Origin: Strix aluco | Taxonomy: Eukaryota; Chordata; Aves; Strigiformes; Strigidae | Direction of reading: 5' to 3' | Length of the DNA: 64,000 nt | NCBI RefSeq assembly: GCF_031877795.1 | Contig: NC_133948.1 | Location: 15,020,948 to 15,084,947 of the forward strand | Shown here: positions 1-10,900 of the stretch, piece by piece | Numbering within the stretch: the stretch's first letter is position 1 | Layout: each line of letters begins with the position of its first letter | Position numbers and translations under genes: made by a program | The notes under the pieces: generated by a model | The model's database searches: none | Told to the model about the DNA's origin: nothing | What the model saw: only the letters and a program-made list of their open reading frames with translations

Positions 1-1372
1 GATGGATTTCAGTGTCTCCGGCAGGTAAGGAGCTCGATGTTATTAACGTGCCCTTTTTCATTGACTCAATTATTTTATATTTTCATTGGCTGTTAAACAT
101 GGAAACTTTTTAACATGCTTTGTCGCATTTATATGCTACAGGTTACAAAGTGAGAGCCTTGTATACACTTCAATACTTAAAAAGTACCCGTACTCAGTAC
201 TCAGCCGGCAGCATAATGAAAAGTGGGACTAGACACGGTGTCCATATGGAGAGGAAAAATATACATAGAATATTTTTAACCAAATGTATTCATTGTATAA
301 ATGGAATCCTTCTGTAACTTTGGTAACTGCATACTTGTTGTTTGGTAATAAAACCAGAGGAGGTATACTACTTTAGAATTGTGTAACGTTAAAAAGTGTA
401 AACGTATATGTTTAAAAAGAGAGACATTACGTAAATGGTGTGTACTTTAACAAAAGGAGGCAAAGCTGCATGCAACAGCTTGAAACTGTGTATTGACGAC
501 TTTTTTTTCCAGTATTAGAGGTGCAATACTTGCTAGAAAATAGGCGGTGCTCTCCCTCCTCTGCTCGTCTCCTTCCAAACAGCTTTCTGTCTCTCCAAAA
601 AGAGCCAAGAAACATCAAAATCCTTTTCAGGTGGCATTTTCCTAATTAACCAGCGCTTGAAAGCAGCCTTAGCTGAACGCTTCAGCCAAAGCTTTCGACG
701 AAAGCTGCGGCCGTCAGTTTGCATTGGCGCGTACCGAAATCTGCCGTTCTGGTCTGTGTCCACAAAGCTGCACCCCAGGCCTTCGAGCCCCCGCTGTATT
801 CTGTAAGTTCTCCCTCCACAGAGACTTGTTAAATTCAGTAGTGACCTGAATGTATGGCTTTATACCGAGCTTTTTAGCGGCAATGTCATCTGAACTGTGT
901 TGTAGGTATCGCGTATGGTTGTCTCCTACCTTTTTAACTGTTAATGTCAGGGACCCGCGGGCTCGTTCCGCTCTCGTGCTGCGAGAGGCTGAGGGTGCAC
1001 CTTTATGTACACACAGAGGGGAGGGAGTTGACCAGTGAACAACCCCACGATTTCTCTGAAGCGAAAGCCCAATTTCTAACGCTCCAAAACATTTTTTGCC
1101 AAGTATTGCACTGATAATACCCGTACAAGTAATGCAAGGGTACCGACAGCAGAGTGGTGTCTAAAACCAGACAAGCGAGGTTGCGTATATGTAAAGGAAA
1201 TTTGAGCGAGCTGCCCTGAAGAAAGGCATAGTGCCGAGATGAGAGAGAGAGAGACAGATGCATTGTTTGGAGATGTTTAGCCAGTGCCCTTCTTCCCAGT
1301 GAGCCGCAGAGGCTCAGAGCGGTACTGGCTTTGTAAAGGGAAAGGCCTTCATTTCTTCGTTTATCCCCCCAG
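1..1372 (+). other. EWSR1: EWSR1 intron, no exon recognised
   Basis: This 5' end of the window lies upstream of the first recognised EWSR1 exon. I looked for the preceding exon, which in mammals encodes the RGG1 segment ending in a Gly-Gly-Met-Gly stretch, and do not see it, so the region is taken as intron. It is AT-richer than most of the window. The open frames here are short and resemble no protein I know. It ends in a pyrimidine tract and AG at 1371-1372, the acceptor of the next exon. Confidence 0.6.
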
Positions 1373-4300
1373 CAGCGCTGGAGAGCGAGGTGGCTTCAAT
1401 AAGCCTGGTGGTAAGTTTTTGAGCATTACAATGGATAGTGTTAAAAAAAAAAAAAAAAAAAAAAAATTTGCAGTCAGTTTTTAGAACAAAGTGTAATTTT
1501 TATTAGTTTAAGTGGTTAAAATGACATATGCAACAAGACTGTAATGGGTACTGCCGGCAATGCCTAGGGGTATGCGGTCACAGGACACAGGGTAACTTGG
1601 AAGAATTGAGCAACCACTTCTGTAATTTGGGGAAAATAAATGGTTTGGATTTAATAAATTTTTTGTAAAGTAACTTTTTATTAATGAACGTAAAACTGAT
1701 TGGCCTGGTAAAGCATTTTTTTAAAAAAAAAAAAAAAAAAAAAGTGTAATAGTGGTTAATGGTTTGAAAGGCTGCTAAAAATAGCAAACCGATCACCAAG
1801 TAAAGGTGCGTTGCTGATGTTTTTGCAATGCAGGTCAATTTGAGTTTAACCAGCGCCATCGAATGGTGGTCATAAGTAGATAGTGTTGTGTGTGTCGGTC
1901 CTTCAGCCTGCAAGGCGTGCACTAACACAGCTTCTTATGATTCTTTCCCGACTGGCAGGACACATGGAAGAAGGACCGGACCTTGATTTAGGTAATTGCC
2001 AATAACTGCTCGGACTCTCTCCCGAGCTCGTGAAATTGAGACTTTTGTTGGCTGCCGGGGCCGAGGGCTGCGGCGGCGGGAGGCGTAGCCCCACGGCGTG
2101 GCCCTTCTGTAGGAGCACGAGGACGCTCCGCCGTTGGCAGTCTCTGTCTGGCCACGTCATTTATTTCACGATTCCCGATTCATCAGAACAGCTGGACTGG
2201 TGGGAGAACCACACGCGTTTGTGAGACGCTCGCCCTTCTCCGCGGGAACTAGGGGGGCTTTCGGGGGAGCTGCTCTGGCAGCCTGAGCCCGGAGCTTGTG
2301 TGTGCCGGTCCAGTAGCCTCCTCTCGTGCCACCCCTGGCCTGTGACCGCGCGGCTCTTTCCTTCCTGTCGCACAGGCGTGTCTGGAAGTTATGCGTCAGC
2401 CTTCCAGGAGCAGCGCGTTGCTGCGGAAAGGGGGGTTGTTAGTGGAGTGAGGGGGGCGGGTGCCCGCCTGCGGGAGCCCAGAGGACGCGATGGATCTTCC
2501 TCGCGTCTCATCTCGGGTGTCTCCCGTTAACAACCGGGCGGTTTAACGACGCGGGCAGCGGCGTGCGGCGCGGTCCTGCCGGCCTGCGTGCAGGAGGTGG
2601 TGTGGAGTCGCCCTCCCAGTGCCTGGGGTTTCGTGTCACTTCATAAATACGCTCATTGAGAGCAAAGCCGCAGCTGGCCGAGGGGATGACGTGATGAGAA
2701 GCGCTCCGTTATGTTGTATCGCTGCCTTTCCTCCCTGCAATGACACGTGAATTATCTCCTAGGCCCACCTATGGACCCAGATGAGGACTCGGACAACAGT
2801 TCAGTTTATGTGCAGGGACTCAATGATAATGTGACCCTGGAGGATCTGGCAGACTTCTTCAAACAGTGCGGTGTTGTCAAGGTGAGGCGGGACAGAGCTC
2901 GGCCGCCAGCTGGTAGAGTGTCGGGAAAGGGATCGCCCACCACCGCCCCGCCTGCGCGTTGCTCGTCTCCCTCCCTTCCCCGGAGCGGGCAGGTCTCTGC
3001 CTGGCTGGGCAGTAGGATGACCGCAGCCTGGCTCTCACCAAGCTCAGCCTTTCCCAAAGCACCTCGGCAGGGTTTGTCCCTCAACACTCGCGTGGAGAGC
3101 CCGGGAGGACGTGGGGAGGCTGCAGCTCGGTTTTTGCGCCGCTGGGTACGCGCAGGAGAGGCCCGTCGGGCCGGGCAGCGCTGCTCTGGGCCGATTCCTG
3201 GGTTGTCTGGGCGGTGGCAAGGCAGAGGGGCCCTTTCTGCCACGGAGTCACCAAAATGAGACTCGGTTGTCCCAAGTGAAAAGCAGAACAAAGGAGAGTC
3301 GGTCCCAGCTCTGCGTACGGGGAGGTGTGACTTGAGGTGACGTTTTGCTGTCCTGCTAGATGAACAAGAGGACTGGGCAGCCTATGATAAACCTCTACAT
3401 CGACAAAGAAACCGGCAAACCGAAGGGAGATGCCACGGTATCTTTCGATGACCCGTCTACCGCCAAAACAGCTGTCGAGTGGTTTGATGGTGAGTACGCG
3501 GGGTGTGCTTTGGGGTGGAATCGCTTTGTTCTCGATTGCAGAACTAAGTCTGACCAAAGTCAGCATTTCCATCCTCGGTGTGCGGAGGGTCGTGGGCACA
3601 GATCGCAGCTCGAGGTGGTCAGGCTTTTGCCTAGGAAGTTCCTGGTTGTAACTGGAACAGAAGCGTGGTGCTTGGGTGATGGTTGTCCTCAGGCTTCTCT
3701 CACCTGCTCTCTCCTGTAGCCAGAGTTTGATCTCAGTCCCACGGGTGGAATTTGGCCCTTCCGCTGTCTTTGACACCCGGGTGAAATCTTCCCCCGTGAT
3801 TATCGGCGCGGTTGTGCGCGATGCTGTTGGTCGCAGCAGAAAGCGACGCTCTTGCCGTTGTGTCCCTCCTAGGGAAGGATTTCCAGGGCAGCAAGCTCAA
3901 AGTGGCCCTGGCGCGGAAGAAGGGCCCGATGAACAGCATGCGGGGCGGGATGCCCCCCCGGGAGCAGCGGGGAATGCCTCCCCCGCTCCGCGGAGGTAAC
4001 GTCCAGCCGCCCCCCGGCCCCCTGACGCACCCCACTGGAGCCGCGGTGCCTCCTGGGATTAACACAACCTTCCTTGCAGGCCCGGGGGGACCCGGCGGCC
4101 CCGGGGGGCCCGGCGGCCCGAGCGGTCCCATGGGCCGGATGGGAGGCAGAGGTGGAGACCGGGGCGGCTTCTCCTCGCGAGGCCCGCGGGGATCCAGGGG
4201 AAACCCTTCCGGCGGGAGCGTCCAGCACCGGGCCGGCGACTGGCAGTGTCCCAACCCGTAAGTACCCCCGCGCTGCCGTCTCCTCTCTCGGGGCGCCCGG

Positions 4301-5682
4301 GGGGGCCCTTTTGTCCCAGGTGCTGGCCAGGACCCAAAAGAACTCGCTGGGCCTTGCGAGGAAGCGCCGTTTCCCCGTCCTGAGCCGGGCGGGAGGGCGC
4401 AGCCCGGGGCCCTGCTGAGCTGCTGACCGCTGTTTTTACCCAGGGGATGCGGAAACCAGAACTTCGCCTGGAGAACAGAGTGCAACCAGTGCAAGGCTCC
4501 CAAACCAGAAGGGTTTCTGCCGCCTCCTTTCCCCCCTCCAGGTACGTGTGTGGGGCAGGGCCAGGGCCGGAGGCACCGGCGCTTCCAGCCGGCTGCTGCA
4601 GGGCTGGTTTGGGGGCTCCTCGGGGCGCGGCTGTTTCCAGCCCCAAGAACTACTTGGGGCTTCGTCCCTCCTCAGACTGCAAAATGGAGGCCAGGGCCGT
4701 TCTGCCCACGCACACGGCTCTTCCTCGGGGCTCTTTTCAGCGCCAAAGCACCCGCGGTTGCCTCGTTAGGCAGCGCCTCTTAACGAGCCCCGAGGAGGAG
4801 CCGGGTGAGGTGTGTGTGCTCGGGGCTGCCCTCGCCCTTCCCAACCACTCCCCGACCTTCTCCCTCGACCTCATCCCGGCTGGATGTGCCCGGGGCAGGG
4901 GTGGCTCTGCCCGGCGCCCCCCCAGCCTCTCACAGAATCACAGAATCACTCAGGTTGGAAAAGCCCCTCGGGATCATCGAGTCCAACCCTCAGCCCGACT
5001 CTACAAAGTTCTCCCCTACCCCACATCCCCCCACAGCTCATCCAAACGACCCTTAAACACACCCAGGGATGGGGACTCCACCCCCTGCCTGGGCAGCCTA
5101 TTCCACTCTCTGACCACTCTTTCTGGGAAAAGTTTTTTCCTCGTGTCCACTCTGAACCTCCCCTGTTGCAGTTTAAAGCCGTTCCCCCTTGTTCCATCTT
5201 GTTCTCTCCCCCAGGCGGAGACCGCGGGCGAGGTGGCCCTGGGGGCATGCGAGGCGGGCGAGGAGGTGGCCTCATGGACCGCGGGGGACCCGGTGGTGGC
5301 ATGTTCAGAGGCGGCCGGGGTGGAGACAGAGGTGGATTCAGAGGAGGCCGGGGTATGGATCGAGGTGGCTACGGAGGAGGTGGCCGGCGAGGGGGAGGAG
5401 GACCCGGGGGCCCCCCCGGACCCCTGATGGAGCAGATGGGAGGCGGAGGCAGAGGCGGACGGCGCGGGGGACCCGGAAAGATGGACAAGTACGTACGGGG
5501 GTGGCCGGAGAGGGGACGGGGGGGGGCCCGTGGGCCCCGCTCCTTCCCTCAGGTCGGGTTTGGGGGGCGGGATGAGGGACCCCCCAGCCCTGGGGGCACC
5601 CTGGGGTGCCCCGACTGACCCAGCCTCTCCCTCGGCTCACAGGGGCGAGCACCGCCAGGAGCGCAGAGACCGGCCCTACTAG
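1373..5682 (+). CDS. EWSR1: EWSR1, EWS RNA-binding protein 1 (3' part, nine exons)
   Basis: FET-family RNA- and DNA-binding protein of transcription and splicing; mainly nuclear. Exons: 1373-1410, 1959-1991, 2763-2881, 3360-3489, 3873-3995, 4080-4257, 4444-4541, 5215-5488, 5643-5682. They join in frame into 343 residues plus a TAG stop. Sizes such as 38, 33, 119 and 130 nt match human exons 9-12 as I recall them. In order they encode: end of RGG1 and an acidic linker; an RRM (third to fifth exons, with VYVQGLND and GDATVSF); RGG2; a RanBP2-type zinc finger split over two exons (four Cys, [16 protein letters not shown]); RGG3, somewhat glycine-expanded; and a C-terminal PY-type nuclear localisation signal ending RRDRPY. 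All introns are GT-AG. The N-terminal SYGQ transactivation domain lies upstream of the window. TAF15 or FUS are excluded by the near-identity to EWSR1 in the RRM and C terminus. Confidence 0.97.
1443..1466. repeat. A24 homopolymer in an EWSR1 intron
   Basis: Uninterrupted run of 24 A, about 30 bases downstream of the donor at 1411. No retroposon body is recognisable next to it. Confidence 0.9.
1723..1743. repeat. A21 homopolymer in the same EWSR1 intron
   Basis: Uninterrupted run of 21 A preceded by seven T. No associated SINE or LINE body recognised; the sequence around it is AT-rich intron. Confidence 0.9.
4931..5200 (-). repeat. CR1 LINE fragment, 5'-truncated, in the EWSR1 intron
   Basis: Starts with two copies of the CACAGAAT-type terminal repeat, followed by the typical avian CR1 3' sequence in reverse complement (GGTTGGAAAAG, then the ATCGAGTCCAACC block). 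The element is therefore on the minus strand, antisense to EWSR1, with its 3' end at the left. It is nearly identical to the copies at 27272 and 62807. Homology fades near 5200, about 15 bases from the splice acceptor at 5213-5214. Confidence 0.93.
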
Positions 5683-5858
5683 AGACGGACCCCGCGGAGC
5701 TGCATTTACTACCAGATTTATTTTTTAAACCAGAAAATGTTTTAAATTTATAATTCCATATTTATAATGTTGGCCACAACATTATGATTATTCCTTGTCT
5801 GTACTTTAGTATTTTTCACCGTTTGTGGAGAAACATTAAAACCAAGTTCAACGGTAGC
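5683..5858 (+). other. EWSR1: EWSR1 3' UTR with proximal poly(A) signal
   Basis: AT-rich 3' UTR following the stop codon. It closely resembles the mammalian EWSR1 3' UTR as I remember it, including TTATAATTCCATATTTATAATG and a GGCCACAACATTATG segment. An ATTAAA hexamer at 5835-5840 is the likely poly(A) signal, with cleavage about 15-20 bases downstream. A canonical AATAAA further on, at 6027-6032, may serve a longer 3' UTR. Confidence 0.85.
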
Positions 5859-6499
5859 GTGCCGAGTTATCTTTTCCCCCTCCCCTCCTCTTTTAAAAGC
5901 GGTTGTTTAACAAAACCTTCCCCCCCCCCGCGCCCCCCCCCCCGTCTCGTGAGCATGCTGTGCGCAAACCCCGGAGGCGGCGACCGAGCTGTAACGATGT
6001 TAACGGTTGTGACGGTTTTTTTTAAAATAAAATTCCCGATGTTTCTAACCGTACCACTTCTGGCCTCTCTTGAGAGCATCCCTGCCGAGAGGGGTGGGGG
6101 GGCGGCGGGGCGCCCCTCAACCCCTACGCCCCCTCACTGCCCCCCCCCCCCGGGAGGGAGCTGCACGGCGGGGAGGGGGGAGCCGCGGGGATGGATCCCT
6201 CGATCCTGCAGTTTGGGGGCCCCCCTGGGTGCGCCCCCATTCCCTGGGGGGGGGGGAGACACACACGACACAGTCACCCCCGCTCCAGGGGCGCGGCTGC
6301 GCTGCCCCGTGCCTCAGTTTCCCCCCGCCGGGGCCGCGCTCCCGGGAGTGGCGGGGAAGGGCCCGATCCTGTGTCCCCGGGGTGGGGGGGGCGGCGCCAA
6401 CCGGGGGGTTCCCCCCCCCCCCCCCCTGCCCCGTGCCAACTCCTCCCCGCGCTGGGGGGGGGGGGATCGTTCTGTACGTGTGTGTGTCGCTGCGTGTGT
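5859..6499 (+). other. EWSR1-GAS2L1 spacer
   Basis: Holds a second, canonical AATAAA (6027-6032) preceded by a T-rich stretch, possibly the distal EWSR1 poly(A) site. The rest is dominated by C and G homopolymers of 8-14 bases (around 5920-5945, 6140, 6247, 6411-6425, 6457). No gene is supported; the long open frames on both strands are by-products of extreme GC content. Confidence 0.6.
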
Positions 6500-6848
6500 C
6501 CGTCCGTCCCCCCCCCGTGTCCGTGTCCCGCGTGTCGGCCCGTCCCCGCCCGCCCCCGCCCGCCGCTCCCGTCCCGGCCCTTTCTGGGCCGCCTCCAACT
6601 TCCCGGCCGGGGCGCGGCGGCGGCAGCGCGGGGCTGCAGGGGGGGGGGCTCGGCTCTGCGCCCCCGCTCCGCTCCCGGGGCCTCCGCTCCGGCTCCTCCG
6701 CGCCCGGCGGCGGATGGCGGCGGGGGCTGCGCGGGGCCGGGCGGCGGCGGCGGGGCCCCCCCGGCGCTGGGAGCCGCGGCCCGGCCCGCAGCGGGGAGCG
6801 GGCGGGCGGCGCGGCCCGGCCCGGCGGTAGCGGAGCGCGGAGCCGGCG
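6500..6848 (+). promoter_or_regulatory. GAS2L1: GAS2L1 CpG-rich promoter and non-coding exon 1
   Basis: Dense CpG and GC-box-like sequence with no TATA box. It ends in a good splice donor at 6849 (CGGCG followed by GTGAGT), and the next exon acceptor at 7949-7950 precedes the start codon. The natural reading is a non-coding first exon ending at 6848 within a CpG-island promoter. The transcription start cannot be fixed from sequence alone. Confidence 0.6.
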
Positions 6849-7950
6849 GTGAGTGCTGGGGGGGGGGTGGGGGGTGTCCCTGTCCCTGTGCCCCCCCCTC
6901 CCCGCGTGTCCCCACCCGTGGCTTTCCCCTCCCCCACCGCGTGTCACCCCCACATCTGCCTCGCAGGTGCCGACCCTCCTCCCCCCACCCCCCCCGGCAG
7001 ACAGACGGACCGACAGACCGCCCCGGGCAGGGCCCCCCCCGCACAGCAGACACCCCCCGGCAGAGAGGACCCCCCCCCGGAAAAGACACTTCCCGCCCCC
7101 ACCAAGGGAAGGGGGAGCCCCCCGGGCATAGATACCCCCCAGCAGGGACACCCCCCAGGACAGAGCAGCCCCCCCGCGCCCCGGCAGACACCACCCCAAG
7201 CAGAGGAGCCCCCCCAGTCCCGTCCTGCCCCTCCCCAAGCAGAGCCCCCCCCCCCCCCCAGGGTGGAGTGACAGCCCACCCCAGCAGCAGGGACCCCCCC
7301 CAGAGGAATGGACCCCCCCTGGGTGTGGGGCTGGGGGGGGGGGGCAGCAGTGAGAGTTCACCAGCTCTTGTACCCCCCCCCCCCCCTCCCCCAGGTCAGG
7401 GAGGGCAGGGGGGGGCTCCCCCAGTGCAGCCCCCACACACACACACTGGGGCCTAGTTGGGGGGCAGCCACTCGGGGTGGGTAGAGAGGGGGGGGGGGCT
7501 CCCCGTGGCACCTGCTCCCACGGTGGTGACACCCGGGATGGTGACACCCACCATGACTGGGCAGCTTTGGGGAGGGGGGGTGGGGGGGGGTCCTCTCTGC
7601 TGCGATCCCACAGCAGGGGCCTGGTGAGAGGGTGGGGGGGGCATCGGTGACAAGTGACTCACTATCCTGGGGGGTGCAGAGGGGACACGGGGAGTGGGGA
7701 CATGGGAAGGGGGGGGCGCGGGTGCTGGCAGGGGACAGGCAGGTTCTGGAGGTGGTGGTGACCCTCCTGCCTATGGGGAAGGCGGGGGGGGGGGGGCAAA
7801 ACTGAGTCACAGAGGGGTCACCAGGACTGGGGGGTGGCCAAACTCTGCTGCCAGCCCCATGCTGAGGGGGACACAGGCTGGGGGGGGGCAGCTGGGGGGG
7901 TGTTGTCTGCCTGTAACGGCGCCTGTTGCCCCCCCACCCCACCCCGGCAG
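6849..7950 (+). other. GAS2L1 intron 1, G/C-run-rich
   Basis: Between the inferred exon 1 donor and the CCCCGGCAG acceptor. Filled with C runs of 8-14 bases, CAGACAGAC-like motifs and G runs. No exon, RNA gene or mobile element recognised. Open frames on both strands encode only Pro/Gly-rich low complexity. Confidence 0.65.
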
Positions 7951-7960
7951 GTAACTCACC

Positions 7961-10900
7961 ATGGCCGACCCGAGCCACATCCAGTCGGCCGCCTCCAAGA
8001 GCATCCGACCCTTCCGCTCCAGCGAGGAGTACCTGGAGGCCATGAAGGAGGACCTGGCCGAGTGGTTCAACACCCTCTACGACCTGGAGATCCAGGTGGA
8101 CACCTTCCTGGAGAGCCTGGAGACGGGCTGTCACCTCTGCCGCCACGCCAACAACGTCAACCGCGCCGCCCTGGACTTCCAGCAGCGGCACCCCGAGGCG
8201 GCCGCCCGCATGCGCGTCCCTCAGAACGACGTGGTCTTCCAGGCCAAGAACGTGGTGCCCGGGTCCTTCATCGCTCGGGATAACGTCTCCAACTTCATCC
8301 GGTGGTGCCGGCAGGACCTCGGCATCCAGGACGTCCTCATGTTCGAGACCAATGACTTGGTGCTGAAAAAGAACGAGAAGAACTTTGTGCTCTGCTTGTT
8401 GGAGGTGGCCAGGAGGGGCTCCAAGTTGGGCATGCTGGCCCCCATGCTGATCCAGATGGAGGAGGAGATCGAGGAGGAGATGAGGGACCAAACGGCCTAC
8501 GGGGCGCTGGGCACACGTCAGGAGAGCCGCGACCCCCAGGCGCCCGCCTACGCCCACGGGGCCCGGCCCATCGCCCTCTGCGACCTGAGGAACCTGGACG
8601 AGCTGGTGAGACGCGCTGCCCCGGGAGCCCTGCGCTTGGGTGAGGGGCCCCCCCAGCGAGCTGCTCTGGGGCCCCCAGGAGGTCCTCTCTGTCTGCCCAA
8701 TGGGGTGCTCTATGGTCCCCAGGAAGTCCTCTCTGTCCACCCAATAGGGTGCTCTATGGCCCCTGGGAGGTCCCACCTATCTCCATGGCCCCTGGGAGGT
8801 CCTGTCTGTCTCTATGGCCCATGGGAAATCCTGTCTGCCCACTCAATGGGGTGCGTTATGGCCCCCAGGAGATCCTCTCTGTCTGCCCAACAGTTTGCTC
8901 TATGGTCTATGGGAGGTCCCACCTGTCTCTGTGGCCCTTGGGAGGTCCTGTCTGTCCACCCACAGCGTGCTCTATGGCCCATTGGAGGTCCTCTCTGTCT
9001 CTATGGCCCATGGGAGATCTTGTCTGTCCACCCAACGGGGTGTTCTATGGCCCCAGGAGGTCCCATCTGTCTCTCTGGCCCCTGGGACGTCCTGTCTGTC
9101 CACCCAGCAGGTGCTTTATGGCCTGTGGGAGGTCCTCTCTGCCCACCCGGCCAGGCTCGCTGGGGGCTGTGGGAGGTCCTCGGCCGCCCAGCCAGGGCCT
9201 TGTGCCCTATGGAGCCTCCTGACACCAGGACAAGTTATTTTGGTGGCCGTGGCCATAATCACAGGGGGGACACGGGTGTCACCTCCGCCCCTTCCACTTC
9301 CTCCGCATGGGCGTGGGGGGATGGACACAGTGGTCTCCACCCCAGGAACCTGCTCCTGCCCGGATCCAGCCCTCCTCCTCCCAGCACCCTGGGGACAGAC
9401 AGACAGACAGACGTGGGGACATCCCGGCTGCTCACAGCCACGATTTGGGGTGTCGAGAAGCAGGGGCTCCCCTCCACAAGCTGGGGTGCAGGGACTGCCC
9501 CCCCCCAAGGGCTGGGAGGCTCAGGAGGGATTAAAGCCGGGCTGGGTGCAGGATCCGGCCCGCACGCGAGGCAGCGGATTAATACGGGGACGGGGGGGAC
9601 ACACGGGGGGGATAGGGGGAGTCTGCCCTCCCCTGACTCCCTAAGCTCAAAGCCGTTTTTTAATTGAAACCCCGATACCTCATTCAGTCCCGCAGCCGCC
9701 ATACTCAGGCGGGGGGGGAGCATCCTGCACCCTCCCCGGCACCCAGTGCCGCTGCAAAGGGGGCCCCCCCCGCGCTGTGTTGCTCCCCTAAACCCCCCCA
9801 GCCCCCCTGGCCGGGCGCTGCCAACCCCGGCTGCATTTTTCCGGGCTGCGTAATTCCTTGCCATCGGCTTTTATGGGCAGCGCTGGAGGCGGGGAGGAGC
9901 CTGACGGTGCCGGATCCGGCCCGGCTGGTCCCCACATCCTCCCCCCCCCGGGATGGCAGCAGGGTCAGGACCCCCCCTCACTTCAGCACACCCCCTCCAC
10001 CCCCCGCCCCGTGCCTCAGTTTCCCTGATTGGGGCTGACCTCACCACCCAGCCACTGCCCCGGATGGGAACCAGAGCGGCCGGATCCTGCCCTGGCTGGA
10101 CCCCTGCGATGGGCAGAAGGCAGAACTGCAAAAAAAACAGAAAAAGGAATTATAAAAAAATCCCTAAAATTTAAGGGCGAGGGAGGCGGCGCTGCATGTC
10201 CCCCTCCCCTGGCCGGGGCAGGATGCGGCCGCGTCCCCACGTCCCCCCGTGGCTCCCTGCCTAATCCCTGACGTCAGGCCTGGCCAGGCTGCGGGCAGGC
10301 AGCTGGCGGGCAGGCAGCCGGGCGGGCAGCACTGTCCGGCAGCCCCACCGCGACGGGGGTCCCCTGGCCGCCCCCCCCCAATCCTCCCTTTGGCTTTTTA
10401 TCGGTGCCAGATGTTAAAGGGGGGGGGGGGCGGGGGGGAATGGGGCTTTAACCCTTTTCTGTTGGTGGATGTGGGGTGCAGGGGGACACTGGAGGTCCCT
10501 GCCCCATAGTGGGGTGCTTGGGGGGGGCAAATCCCTCGTGGTTCAGGGATTAGTGGAGCTGGGGTGGGTGAGGGGGGGTGTTTCCTCCTTCCCAGTTTTG
10601 GGGTGGCTCTGAGCTCCCCACACCTGGGCGTCCCAGAGTAGGTGGGGCTGGCAGGAGATGAAGAGAGTTGTGCCCGTTCTCAGCCTGCTCGTGGGGGGTC
10701 GGCCGTGGGAAGCCCCCCGGGCCCCTCTCCCACAGCGTGTGGGTGCTGTGGGTGCTCCCCACTGCCTGGGGCTGCGGTGGGAGCTGCCGGTTTGGGCTCC
10801 CGCACGGACCCACCCAGCTGCTTCCCAGCAGGTACAGGCAGCGCTGCCCACGGGCCTGCCCCCCCCAAGCAAGCACAGGCAGGAGGGGAGCTGCCAGACT

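Noticed and set aside
1-24. Possible EWSR1 exon end followed by GTAAGG at 25
   Set aside because: The 24 bases read MDFSVSGR-like in one frame, which does not match the Gly/Arg-rich segment expected before the 1373 exon. A chance donor-like sequence is more likely.
2685-2700. GTGATGA C-box-like motif in an EWSR1 intron
   Set aside because: No matching D box, C'/D' pair or terminal stem around it.
3996-4079. Reading 3873-4257 as one continuous EWSR1 exon, since the frame is open
   Set aside because: The 84-base stretch has good GT and AG ends. Removing it restores the RGG-PGGPGG junction of EWSR1, while keeping it inserts an unrelated peptide.
6117-7547. 476-codon antisense frame and overlapping sense frames over the GAS2L1 promoter and intron 1
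   Set aside because: Pro/Gly/Arg low complexity arising from C and G homopolymers. No domain, and several overlapping frames are equally open.
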